The notes below the pieces were generated by a model. That model was not told the origin of the DNA, ran no database searches, and worked only from the letters and a program-made list of their open reading frames with translations. Both the position numbers and the translations under genes were made by a program. A DNA stretch of 64,000 nt from Alphaproteobacteria bacterium (lineage in GTDB: Bacteria > Pseudomonadota > Alphaproteobacteria > UBA828): positions 1 to 64,000 of the forward strand of contig JAJDVB010000067.1 of assembly GCA_022826345.1 (NCBI GenBank), read 5' to 3'. Below are positions 1 to 8,039 of this stretch, piece after piece. The stretch's first letter is position 1, and the number at the start of each line of letters is the position of its first letter.

Positions 1-1283
1 CGGTCGGTGAGGTACTCGTTCTCGTCCATGACCGAGTTCCACACCGCGACGCGGCCCATGCGGTTCTTGTAGGAGCCGCCGTCGCGCACCGCGCCCGGCT
101 TCTCCATGAGCTTGCCGAACGGACTGTAAATGTCGACCGTGGCCGCCTTGCCCTCGAACCAGAAATCCCACTCGGCTTCGGGCAGATACTTCTGGGTGTT
201 GTCCGGCGTCACCACGTAGTAGCCCTGGCGGGCGAAGAACGCGCCTGCCGGCCCGGAGTGATACCAGGTCACGTAGTCGTACACCGCGCCGAGCTTCTTG
301 CCTTCGACGTGCTTCGGAAGCAGGTGCCCCAGCGTCCAGGACCGGTAGCCTTCCTTCAGATCCTGGTAGATGCACGGTACGCCCTGCTCGCGCACGGCGG
401 TCACCGCCGGCGACCACATGGACTGGATGACCACCTCGCCCTCGACCATGAGCTGGACCGATTCGTTGAAGGTCGACCAGAGGACGCGCCAGTGGCCATT
501 TTCCTTAAGCTCGATGAGACGATCGATGGAGTAGTCGATCTCCTCGCGGGTCATGTTGCCCTTGTCGCCGTACTCAAGCTCGCCATTGGCCTGGAATGCC
601 TGCGCGGCGTCCATAAGGCCGATCTGCGGGAAGGCGACGAGCGCCGCCTTGCCGGCGAACTCCGGATTGATCAGCTCGGCCCAGGAATCGATCGGCCGGC
701 CGATCAGGTCGGGCCGGATGCCGAGGGTGTCGGCGTTGTGCAGCACCGGATGGTTGGTGATCCACTGGGTCGAGCCCGCCTCGACGAAGTCGGTCGCATC
801 CGGGCCGGAGGTGTAGGCCACCGTGCTCGGATTCTGGCCATCGCCGAACCAGGCATCCGGCCAGATTTTGCCGGGCGCCTTGTAGAGATCGACCACCGTG
901 TCCCACTCGGGCAGCTTGGTGGTGTCCCAGGCCTGGAAGTTGCCAGACGGCCACATGAACTTCATGAGCATGTAGGGCGGCTCGAAGAGGTCGCCCGAGT
1001 TGGGCTGCGTCAGCGCGCGGGATTGAATCGCCGGAATCTCGGCGGCGGTCTGGCGCACCGTGAAGTCCAGGGCCTCGTTGGCCATGTCCTCGAGTGGCTT
1101 CATGTTGGACACCGCCATGCCGACGGTGCGAACGGTGATGTCCTTGATGTCCTGCGACCATACGGTCGGGAAACCGCCCGTAAGCTGGGTCGCAGCAGCA
1201 ACACCGGCCACTGCCGCCGTCCCCTTGAGGAGCGAGCGGCGGCTCACGCCCGTCTTGCCCTTGTCGCTACTGATCTTGCGCAT
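1..1283 (-). CDS. Tat-exported ABC transporter substrate-binding protein, PotD-like, C-terminus cut by window edge
   Basis: About 427 codons are visible and the frame is open to the left edge, so the C-terminus is missing. The ATG has a good Shine-Dalgarno (GGAGGAAAG) just upstream. The N-terminus carries a twin-arginine motif (SRRSLLKG, residues 14-21) followed by an alanine-rich hydrophobic stretch, which indicates export of a folded protein to the periplasm by Tat. The mature part has the look of family 1 extracellular solute-binding proteins that serve spermidine/putrescine-type importers (segments such as GRPIDSWAELINPEFAGK and SGPAGAFFARQGYYVV). It lies 110 bases downstream of, and on the same strand as, a PotA-like ATPase, so the two probably form one importer whose permeases should lie beyond the left edge. 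The ligand is unknown; polyamine-like is only a family guess. Confidence 0.85.
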   Translation of the reverse strand, partial: MRKISSDKGKTGVSRRSLLKGTAAVAGVAAATQLTGGFPTVWSQDIKDITVRTVGMAVSNMKPLEDMANEALDFTVRQTAAEIPAIQSRALTQPNSGDLFEPPYMLMKFMWPSGNFQAWDTTKLPEWDTVVDLYKAPGKIWPDAWFGDGQNPSTVAYTSGPDATDFVEAGSTQWITNHPVLHNADTLGIRPDLIGRPIDSWAELINPEFAGKAALVAFPQIGLMDAAQAFQANGELEYGDKGNMTREEIDYSIDRLIELKENGHWRVLWSTFNESVQLMVEGEVVIQSMWSPAVTAVREQGVPCIYQDLKEGYRSWTLGHLLPKHVEGKKLGAVYDYVTWYHSGPAGAFFARQGYYVVTPDNTQKYLPEAEWDFWFEGKAATVDIYSPFGKLMEKPGAVRDGGSYKNRMGRVAVWNSVMDENEYLTD

Positions 1284-1393
1284 GCTTTCCTCCCTCGCCT
1301 GCGTTCCTCGAATGCTCGCCCCCTCGCCGGCCTGGGCGATGTTCCTCGGTCGATGCAGTGCGACGGCTGCCGGCGGCCGCCAGTGAACCAACG

Positions 1394-2521
1394 CTAGTCG
1401 AAACTCTCTCCAATCAGGTTCTGGGCGCCGGTTGCGCGCTCCATCACGCGCACGTCCTCGCTCGCCCATGTGACTGTGACCTGGTCGCCCACCTTGGTCG
1501 GGTTGGCGAAGTACTCACGGTCCTCGATCACCGCCACGAGATCCCGCTTCTGCTCCCGGGTCATGGTGAGCTTGACCCAGTTGCCCTGATATTCGATCGC
1601 ATGGACCGTGCCGCCCAGCGCGTTGCCCCGGTCCAGATCGATGCTCCCGCCCGCCAGATGCACCTTGTCGCGGCGAACGCCGAAGTTGACCTCCTGACCG
1701 ACCTGGTAGCCGTTGCGCGGCAGGTGGAAGTTATCGCCCTCGGTGCCAGCTACCGTCGCAACCTCGTTCTCGATCCCGGACACCCTGCCGGCGAACACAT
1801 TCCAGCCGCCCATGAACTCGGCCACATAGGTGGTGCGCGGCTCGTCGTAGATCTCCGGCCCCGTGGCCGCTTGTTCGATACGGCCGGTGTCCATCACCAC
1901 GACCATGTCGGCGATCGCCAGCGCCTCCGGCTGGGTGTGGGTCACGTGGATGAAGGTGATGCCGAGATCAATCTGGATGAACTTCAACTCCGCGCGCATC
2001 TGCAGGCGCAGGAACTCGTCCAGCGCCGACAGCGGCTCGTCGAGCAGCAGCACCTTGGGGTTGGTGATCAGCGAGCGGGCCAGCGCGACACGCTGCTGCT
2101 GCCCGCCTGAGAGCTGTGCCGGCATGCGGTCGGCCAGCGGGTCGAGCTGCACGCGCTTCAGCACCTCGTAGGCGCGTTCGCGGCGCTCGCCCTTGGCGAC
2201 CCTCTTCATCTTCAGACTGAACGCCACGTTGTCCAGCACGGTCAGATGCGGAAAGAGCGCGTAGCTCTGGAACATCATCGACGTGCCGCGCTGGCCGGTG
2301 GGCTTGCCGATAACCGACTCCCCGCCGATCAACACGTCGCCCTCGGTCGGCACCTCGTGCCCCGCGATGATGCGCAAGAGAGTCGTCTTGCCGCAGCCGC
2401 TTGGTCCGAGCAAGCAACAGTAGGAGCCGTCGGGAATTGTAATGTTGATATCCTCGACGGCAACCGTGGGGCCGAACCGCTTGGTCACGCCCCTGATTTC
2501 TACATCACCGTGTTCCGCCAT
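1394..2521 (-). CDS. ABC transporter ATP-binding protein, PotA/polyamine-type
   Basis: 375-aa cytoplasmic ATPase that would energise the importer whose binding protein follows it. Visible motifs are the Walker A GPSGCGKTTLLRIIAG, the signature LSGGQQQRVALARSL and the Walker B VLLLDEPLSALDEFLR. The C-terminal third (from about residue 235) has the beta-rich TOBE-like region usual in PotA, FbpC and MalK-type ATPases. The frame is open further upstream, but the start at MAEHGDVEIRGVTKRFG matches the family's N-terminus, so that ATG is chosen. Length is normal for the family (about 350-380 aa). No substrate can be assigned from the ATPase. Confidence 0.9.
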   Translation of the reverse strand: MAEHGDVEIRGVTKRFGPTVAVEDINITIPDGSYCCLLGPSGCGKTTLLRIIAGHEVPTEGDVLIGGESVIGKPTGQRGTSMMFQSYALFPHLTVLDNVAFSLKMKRVAKGERRERAYEVLKRVQLDPLADRMPAQLSGGQQQRVALARSLITNPKVLLLDEPLSALDEFLRLQMRAELKFIQIDLGITFIHVTHTQPEALAIADMVVVMDTGRIEQAATGPEIYDEPRTTYVAEFMGGWNVFAGRVSGIENEVATVAGTEGDNFHLPRNGYQVGQEVNFGVRRDKVHLAGGSIDLDRGNALGGTVHAIEYQGNWVKLTMTREQKRDLVAVIEDREYFANPTKVGDQVTVTWASEDVRVMERATGAQNLIGESFD

Positions 2522-2697
2522 GGCTCCCTGAGTCCCTATTCGCCCGCGCGGGGGTCTCGTCGCTCCCTTGGGGCAAGCGTCGTCAATGCCAAGACAGATT
2601 GACATACCGCCCGCGCGGCACGGCCTCAAGTATTTTCTCGTCCATGCCGGCGGGATATGCTCGCCGCCCGCGCACCGAAAGACGGGAGTTAGTCGCA

Positions 2698-3867
2698 ATG
2701 GCGAGCCATGCCGAGACCGTGGACCAGGAACAGGAAGCACTAATACTCGACGGAATCGAGCGCTTCCTGGACCGCGACGTTCGACCCCACGTCGCCGCGC
2801 TCGAGCATGACGACATTTACCCCGAGGACATCGTCGAGAAGATGAAAGAGATGGGGCTCTTCGGCGCCACCATCTCCGAAGACTATGGCGGCTTGGGCCT
2901 GCCGATCACCACCTACGCCAAGATCATCGAGCGACTCTCCCACGCCTGGATGTCGGTGAGCGGCCTCATCAACTCCCACCTCATCATGGCCGCCGCCGTC
3001 GAGCGCTTCGGCACCGACGAGCAGCGGGACTCTTATCTCCCCCGCTTCGCCAGCGGGGAGCTGCGGGGTGGGCTCGCGCTCACCGAGCCCGACTGCGGCA
3101 CCGACCTTCAGGCGATTCGCACCACGGCCAAGCGCGAGGGCAACAACGCTTACGTGATCAACGGTGCCAAGACCTGGATCACCAACAGCATTCACGGCTC
3201 CTGCCTCGCGCTGCTGGTCAAGACCGACCCGGGCGCCGAGCCCCGTCACAAGGGCATGAGCCTGTTCCTCGCGGAGAAAGGCGAGGGCTTCCGAGTCAGC
3301 CGCAAGCTCCAGAAGCTCGGCTACCGCGGGATCGACACGGCCGAGCTCGCCTTCGAGGATTATCGCGTGGATGCCGACAAGCTCATCGGCGGGGTCGAGG
3401 GCAAGGGCCTGCAGCACGCTCTCAGCGGCCTGGAGCTGGGTCGCATCAACGTCGCCGCTCGCGGCGTCGGCGTCGCCCAGTCCTGCCTCGACGAGGCGGT
3501 GCGCTACTCCCAGGAGCGCAAGACTTTCGGCAAGCCGATCGCCCAGCACCAGGCGATCCAGATCAAGCTCGCCGACATGGTGACCCGCACGGAAGCCGCG
3601 CGGCTACTCACCGAGCGTGCGGCGGTCGCCTACGAGACCGGGCAGCGCTGCGACATGGAGGCCGGCATCGCCAAGCTCTTCGCCACGGAGGCAGCGCTTG
3701 AGAACAGCATCGAAGCCATGCGCATCCACGGCGGCTACGGCTACTCCAAGGAGTTTCCGATCGAGCGGATGTACCGCGATGCTCCGCTGCTCTGCATCGG
3801 CGAGGGCACCAACGAGATCCAGCGGCTGATCATCGCGCGTCAGCTGATCGAGCGAAATCCGGCGTGA
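2698..3867 (+). CDS. Acyl-CoA dehydrogenase
   Basis: 389-aa FAD-dependent acyl-CoA dehydrogenase, which introduces a double bond between C2 and C3 of an acyl-CoA and passes electrons to ETF. The family signatures are present: ALTEPDCGTDLQAIRTTA, the RKTFGKPIAQHQ segment, and a C-terminal GEGTNEIQRLIIARQ whose first Glu sits at the usual position of the catalytic base in short-chain acyl-CoA dehydrogenases. The open frame extends upstream, but the ATG at MASHAETVDQEQEAL is the family-like start. Its stop overlaps by four bases the GTG start of a family III CoA transferase, so the two are translationally coupled and probably act in sequence: CoA transfer onto a carboxylic acid, then dehydrogenation. 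Substrate unknown. Confidence 0.93.
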   Translation: MASHAETVDQEQEALILDGIERFLDRDVRPHVAALEHDDIYPEDIVEKMKEMGLFGATISEDYGGLGLPITTYAKIIERLSHAWMSVSGLINSHLIMAAAVERFGTDEQRDSYLPRFASGELRGGLALTEPDCGTDLQAIRTTAKREGNNAYVINGAKTWITNSIHGSCLALLVKTDPGAEPRHKGMSLFLAEKGEGFRVSRKLQKLGYRGIDTAELAFEDYRVDADKLIGGVEGKGLQHALSGLELGRINVAARGVGVAQSCLDEAVRYSQERKTFGKPIAQHQAIQIKLADMVTRTEAARLLTERAAVAYETGQRCDMEAGIAKLFATEAALENSIEAMRIHGGYGYSKEFPIERMYRDAPLLCIGEGTNEIQRLIIARQLIERNPA

Positions 3868-5105
3868 GCGACGACGCTGCCGCGGCGCCGCCGGCGGCCC
3901 CGACCCGGCCGCTCGAAGGCCTCACCGTCGTCTCGATCGAGCAGTACGGCGCGGCGCCCTTCGGCACCATGTACCTCGCCGACCTTGGCGCCGAGGTCAT
4001 CAAGATCGAGAACCACAAGGCCGGCGGCGAGATGGGCCGCCACGTTCTGCCCTACGCCGAGGACGGCGACAGCCTCTTCTTCCAGACCTTCAGCTGCAAC
4101 AAGCGCTGCCTGGCGCTGGACCTCAAGAAGCCGCGCGGCCGGGAGATCCTGGAGCGGCTGGCAACGCGCGCCGATGCCCTCATCAACAACCTGCGGGGCG
4201 ACCTGCCGGGCACTCTCGGGCTCGACTACGCGAGCTTCAGCGCGGTCAACCCGCGCCTCGTCTGCGTGCACCTCTCGGCCTACGGCCGCGATAACGAGCG
4301 CACCGCCTGGCCCGGCCTCGACTACGTGATGCAGGCGGAGGCCGGCTACCTCTCCATGACCGGGGAGCCCGACAGCGTACCCACCCGCTTCGGGCTCTCG
4401 GTCGTCGACTTCATGGGCGGGCTCACCGCGGCGCTCGCGCTGGTCTCGGGCGTCATGCGCGCACGCGTCACCGGGCAGGGCATGGACATCGACACGCCCC
4501 TCTACGACGTGGCGATGAACAACCTGAGCTATCCGGCGACCTGGCATCTCAACGAAGGCTTCGAGCCCAAGCGGGTGGCGCGCTCGGGTCATCCCTCGCT
4601 GGTGCCGAGCGAGCTTTACCGCACCGCCGACGGCTGGCTCTTCGTTATGGCCAACAAGGCGAACTTCTGGCCCGCGCTCTGCCGGGCCATGGAGCGGCCC
4701 GAGTGGATCGACGATCCCCTGATGCGGGATTTCGCCGCGCGCTACGAGAACCGGGACGAGGTCGTGCGGCGGCTGGAGGCGGTGTTCCTGACCCGCACCA
4801 CGGAGGCCTGGCTGGAGCGGCTCGCCGGCGTCCTCCCCTGCGCGCCGGTCAACGACGTGGCCGGCGCGCTCGCGAGCGATTTCGCCGGGAGCCGGCGCAT
4901 GGTGCAGGAGGTGCCGCATCCCGAGCGGGGCACCATGCGCATGGTGCGCCAGCCGATCACCGTGGACGGCGCCGTCATGCCGCGCCGCGCGGCGCCTGCG
5001 CTCGGCGCCGACACCGCCGCCATCCTCACCGAGCTCGGCTACGGTCCGAACGAGATCGAGGCCCTGGAAGCCGACGGCACGGTCCACCGCGCCCGCGAGG
5101 CTTAG
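3864..5105 (+). CDS. Family III (CaiB/BaiF-type) CoA transferase
   Basis: 413-aa formyl-CoA-transferase-type enzyme that moves CoA between carboxylic acids through an aspartyl-CoA thioester. Seen are the N-terminal segment GLTVVSIEQYGAAPFGTMYLAD, the LGAEVIKIEN strand, and Asp153 in GLDYVMQAEAG at the position of the catalytic Asp of the family. The start is GTG in a GTGA overlap with the acyl-CoA dehydrogenase stop. Length is normal (about 390-430 aa). Together with the upstream dehydrogenase it probably activates and then desaturates one carboxylic acid. The acid is not identifiable; a second, only distantly similar family member lies at 48.3 kb. Confidence 0.92.
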   Translation: MSDDAAAAPPAAPTRPLEGLTVVSIEQYGAAPFGTMYLADLGAEVIKIENHKAGGEMGRHVLPYAEDGDSLFFQTFSCNKRCLALDLKKPRGREILERLATRADALINNLRGDLPGTLGLDYASFSAVNPRLVCVHLSAYGRDNERTAWPGLDYVMQAEAGYLSMTGEPDSVPTRFGLSVVDFMGGLTAALALVSGVMRARVTGQGMDIDTPLYDVAMNNLSYPATWHLNEGFEPKRVARSGHPSLVPSELYRTADGWLFVMANKANFWPALCRAMERPEWIDDPLMRDFAARYENRDEVVRRLEAVFLTRTTEAWLERLAGVLPCAPVNDVAGALASDFAGSRRMVQEVPHPERGTMRMVRQPITVDGAVMPRRAAPALGADTAAILTELGYGPNEIEALEADGTVHRAREA

Positions 5106-5120
5106 CGCCAGCCGCAGTTG

Positions 5121-5462
5121 CTACGACTGCTCTTCCGGGACCAGACCTTCGAGTTGCTTGATGAGACGTGGAATATCCCGCTCCACCGTCTCCCACACGA
5201 TGTCCATGTCTATGTCGTCGTAACGGTGGATGACCCGATTTCGCATCCCCCTCATTTCAGACCAGGGAACGTCGGAGTTCTCGTCGCGAAACCGTTGCGA
5301 GACCCGTCCCGCCGCCTCTCCGATGATTTCGAAGCGGCGAATAACGGAGTCCTGCAACTGAGGATTTCGCAGAAACTCTCGGCGCGAAGCTCCTGAAACG
5401 TACTCCCGAATCATGCGCGCAGACTTGATGATGTCGGCAAGGTGTATGGCGTCACGATGCAT
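5121..5462 (-). CDS. hepT: HepT-like HEPN toxin (DUF86), partner of the MntA nucleotidyltransferase
   Basis: 113-aa helical HEPN-domain protein. The HEPN ribonuclease motif R-X4-H-X-Y is intact as R74-NRVI-H79-R-Y81, so the protein could be an active RNase. In the described type VII systems the cognate MNT enzyme AMPylates the motif tyrosine of HepT and so silences it. The ATG chosen (MHRDAIHLADIIKSA) matches the family N-terminus and overlaps the last 11 bases of the nucleotidyltransferase gene, which implies translational coupling with the antitoxin first. The pair sits directly downstream of an MmgE/PrpD gene on the same strand and has no obvious promoter of its own. Confidence 0.9.
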   Translation of the reverse strand: MHRDAIHLADIIKSARMIREYVSGASRREFLRNPQLQDSVIRRFEIIGEAAGRVSQRFRDENSDVPWSEMRGMRNRVIHRYDDIDMDIVWETVERDIPRLIKQLEGLVPEEQS

Positions 5463-5763
5463 GGATGGTTTCAGCAGCCCCCAAGATGGCCTCTCGGCGC
5501 AGTTGATTACTGCTCCGCTCGATGCCCCGCCGGCTGACCAGATCGACTTCGCGGCCGAAGAGCGCCTTGAGCTCCTTCTCCATGCGAACCATGTCGAAGA
5601 GCGTGTGGCGCACACTGTCCTCGAACGAGACCAGCACGTCGATGTCGCTGTCCGGGCCGAAGTCGTCGCGCAGGACGGAGCCGAATAGTGCCAACTCCGT
5701 CACCTGCCAGCGCTCGCAGAAGGCGGCGATCCCGTCGGCGGGTATGGCGATGCGCGCGGTCAT
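5452..5763 (-). CDS. mntA: MntA-like minimal nucleotidyltransferase antitoxin
   Basis: 103-aa minimal nucleotidyltransferase. The polymerase-beta fold signature is complete: GSVLRDDFG at residues 28-36 and SDIDVLV with Asp40 and Asp42, and a third acidic residue at Asp74 in EVDLVSRRG. It precedes and overlaps hepT, the standard order of the MntA-HepT (type VII) toxin-antitoxin system in which MntA transfers AMP to the HEPN toxin. The ATG lies 26 bases after the stop of the MmgE/PrpD gene, so it may be read through from that gene. Because all catalytic acids are kept, enzymatic neutralisation is expected rather than simple binding (inference). Confidence 0.9.
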   Translation of the reverse strand: MTARIAIPADGIAAFCERWQVTELALFGSVLRDDFGPDSDIDVLVSFEDSVRHTLFDMVRMEKELKALFGREVDLVSRRGIERSSNQLRREAILGAAETIHAS

Positions 5764-5789
5764 ACTGGAGGGGCCGAGACAGTAGCCGC

Positions 5790-7214
5790 TCAGGCGAGAC
5801 TCAGCAGCGCCGCGACCTCCGCCGGCGTCGCGTTGCCGTCAAGCGCCATTACCGCGTCCAGCGCCCGCTCGGCCCGGTCCGGTGCCAGCGTCATCGCCGC
5901 GTTGTCGCGGTACTTGGTAACGATTTCGTCGGCGCTGAGCGGACGGGTGTCAGCACCGCGATTGACCTGCTCACGGTGGCGCAGCGTGCGGCCGTCGGTG
6001 GTGCGCACCACCACCTCGCCCGAGTAGTAGGTCGGGAATGCCGAGTCGGGATCGATGCGGTAGCTGACCTTGTCGCAGAGCGCGAGGACCGCCGGGTCGG
6101 TGTAGGCCTCGGGCTCCAGCTCGGCCAAGGTGAAGCGCCCGCGCGAGAGCACGCTCGCGATCATGTAGTGGGTGCTGAACTGGGCCTCGTAGGCGCTCGC
6201 CGGGCGGCGCTTGGCGGCCTCAGGCTCGCACACCACGCTGACGCAGCCTTCGCCGATGAGCGCGTCCACGCTCTCGACATTGGCGGGCGTGAGCCCGTGC
6301 TCGTCGCGGAGCGCCTGCGCCGCATCGCCAAGCGCGTGCACCAGGTGGCAGGCCGGGTAGGGCTTGATGCCGATGCGCAGCATCTCCCAGTCCTCGCCAA
6401 GGCCGGCGGTGCACGTCGCCCAGTCGATCTCCGCATCGTGGGCACCGTAGAGCGCGTAGAGGCCGAAGCGCCCCTCGTAGGGCTCGGCCGGGCCCTGGAA
6501 ACCTTGCTGCGCCAGGGCCGCCGCGCTGATCCCGGCGAGGGCCGCCCAGCCGGGGTGCATCCGCTTGGTCCAGGCGCCGTCGTCCAGGAACTGCAGGCTA
6601 CCGGAAGCCATGCTAAGCGCGATGCCCTGGGCGTGGGCAAGCTGCGCCTCGGTCATGCCGGCGAGCCGGCCCGCGGCCAGCGCCGCGCCGAAGACGCCCA
6701 CCATGCCGGTGGGGTGGAAGCCCAGACGATGGAAGCCGCCCTGGGCTGCGGCAGCGATCCGCGCCGCCCCCTCAATGGCCACGAGATAGGCCTCCAGCAT
6801 CGCGCGTCCCGAGGCGCCATGCCTCTGGCCCGCGGCCAGCACCGTCGGCACCGCGCTCGTCGTCGCATGAATCACACCGCCGACATGGGTGTCGTCGTAG
6901 TCGAGGCCGTGGATCAGGAAGCCGTTCATTTGCGCGGCATCGCGCAGCGGCAGCCGCGCCGGCATTCCGATGACGGGATAAGTACCGTCGCCGGCGAGAC
7001 CCTGGATCGCGGTCAGAGTCTTGTGGCTGAAGTCATAGCGGGACGCCGCAAGGCCGATGCCCACCGCATCGAGGATGTGCAGCTTGGCCCGCTCGACCAC
7101 GGCCTCGGGCACGTCTTCCAGGGTGAGCTCACGGGCGAAGCGCGCAAGCGTGCGCGCGATCGGCTCGTTCGGCGCGGTTTCGGGCTGCGGGACGGTCGCT
7201 TCGGCGAGGGCCAT
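5790..7214 (-). CDS. MmgE/PrpD family protein (2-methylcitrate dehydratase-like)
   Basis: 474-aa member of the MmgE/PrpD superfamily, which includes 2-methylcitrate dehydratase, iminodisuccinate epimerase and cis-aconitate decarboxylase. Family features are LHILDAVGIGLAASRYDFS near the N-terminus, NGFLIHGLDYDDTHVGG (about residues 100-116), and RMHPGWAALAG in the middle. The family needs no cofactor, and length is usual (about 450-500 aa). No prpB/prpC or other methylcitrate genes are near, so a methylcitrate role is unlikely. In catabolic clusters of marine and soil alphaproteobacteria such paralogs act on varied hydroxy- or amino-dicarboxylates. It is followed by the mntA/hepT pair. Function beyond family is not assignable. 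Confidence 0.9.
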   Translation of the reverse strand: MALAEATVPQPETAPNEPIARTLARFARELTLEDVPEAVVERAKLHILDAVGIGLAASRYDFSHKTLTAIQGLAGDGTYPVIGMPARLPLRDAAQMNGFLIHGLDYDDTHVGGVIHATTSAVPTVLAAGQRHGASGRAMLEAYLVAIEGAARIAAAAQGGFHRLGFHPTGMVGVFGAALAAGRLAGMTEAQLAHAQGIALSMASGSLQFLDDGAWTKRMHPGWAALAGISAAALAQQGFQGPAEPYEGRFGLYALYGAHDAEIDWATCTAGLGEDWEMLRIGIKPYPACHLVHALGDAAQALRDEHGLTPANVESVDALIGEGCVSVVCEPEAAKRRPASAYEAQFSTHYMIASVLSRGRFTLAELEPEAYTDPAVLALCDKVSYRIDPDSAFPTYYSGEVVVRTTDGRTLRHREQVNRGADTRPLSADEIVTKYRDNAAMTLAPDRAERALDAVMALDGNATPAEVAALLSLA

Positions 7215-7339
7215 CGGAAATCTCTGTCGTTGTGGGGGATCACCTGTCCCTCAATCTAGCACGACGGCACCGTACTTTGGACGCCGCCGCCGCTATGCGA
7301 TGGTGGCTCGCCGATGTGCCCTTGCCTGGAGAGGAGACC

Positions 7340-8026
7340 ATGACCGCGCAACTCATCACACCCGCCCTCTTCGACTTCCTGCGCGAGCTCGGGGCCAACA
7401 ACGAGCGGCCGTGGTTCGAGGAGAACAAGGCACGCTATCGGGCCGAGGTGCGCGATCCCATGCTCGACTTCATCCAGGCCTTCGCGGAGCCGCTGGCGGA
7501 GATCAGCCCGCACTTCCGCGCCGACCCGAGAGCCAACGGCGGCTCGCTCTTCCGCATCTACCGGGACACGCGGTTCTCGAAGGACAAGACACCTTACAAG
7601 ACCAACGTCGGCGCCCACTTCCGCCATGCCGCCGGCAAGGACGCACATGCGCCCGGCTTCTATTTGCACCTGGAGCCCGACATGTGCTTCGCCGGCTGCG
7701 GCGTCTGGCACCCGGACAGTCCCACGCTCGGCCGGATCCGCGATGCCATCGTCGAGAAGCCGGAGGAGTGGACGCGTATCACCACGGGCGCCGCCTTCTG
7801 CCGGACCTTCCGGCTGGCGGGCGAGGCGCTCAAGCGCCCGCCGCGCGGTTACGATCCCGAGCACCCGTTAATCGAAGACCTCAAGCGCAAGGATTTCGTC
7901 GTGATCGCCGACGTGGAGGAGGCCGAGGCGGTCCGCCCCGACTTCCTCGACCGCTTCGCGGCGATCGCCCGCGCCGGCGCCGACTTCACCGGCTTCCTGT
8001 GCAAGGCCGTCGGCGTGCCGTTCTAG
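7340..8026 (+). CDS. DUF2461 domain-containing protein
   Basis: 228-aa protein of the DUF2461 family (TIGR02453 type). Recognisable are the N-terminal FDFLRELGANNERPWFEENKARY and the RIYRDTRFSKDKTPYKTNVGAHFRH block, both highly conserved in this uncharacterised family. The ATG is preceded by a strong GAGGAG Shine-Dalgarno; the frame is open further upstream but without family similarity. It is a single gene between two minus-strand genes, ends 13 bases before the convergent dihydropyrimidinase stop, and shows no obvious functional link to either. The biochemical role of the family is unknown. Confidence 0.88.
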   Translation: MTAQLITPALFDFLRELGANNERPWFEENKARYRAEVRDPMLDFIQAFAEPLAEISPHFRADPRANGGSLFRIYRDTRFSKDKTPYKTNVGAHFRHAAGKDAHAPGFYLHLEPDMCFAGCGVWHPDSPTLGRIRDAIVEKPEEWTRITTGAAFCRTFRLAGEALKRPPRGYDPEHPLIEDLKRKDFVVIADVEEAEAVRPDFLDRFAAIARAGADFTGFLCKAVGVPF

Positions 8027-8039
8027 CCCGGGCGTAGAC

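Noticed and set aside
2599..2636. TTGACA at 2599-2604 as a promoter for the acyl-CoA dehydrogenase
   Set aside because: No acceptable -10 hexamer occurs 16-19 bases downstream; the first AT-rich stretch (tatttt) is 26 bases away.
5790..7214. The MmgE/PrpD protein as a true 2-methylcitrate dehydratase of propionate metabolism
   Set aside because: No prpB, prpC or acnM-type genes are present, and the family contains many paralogs with other reactions.
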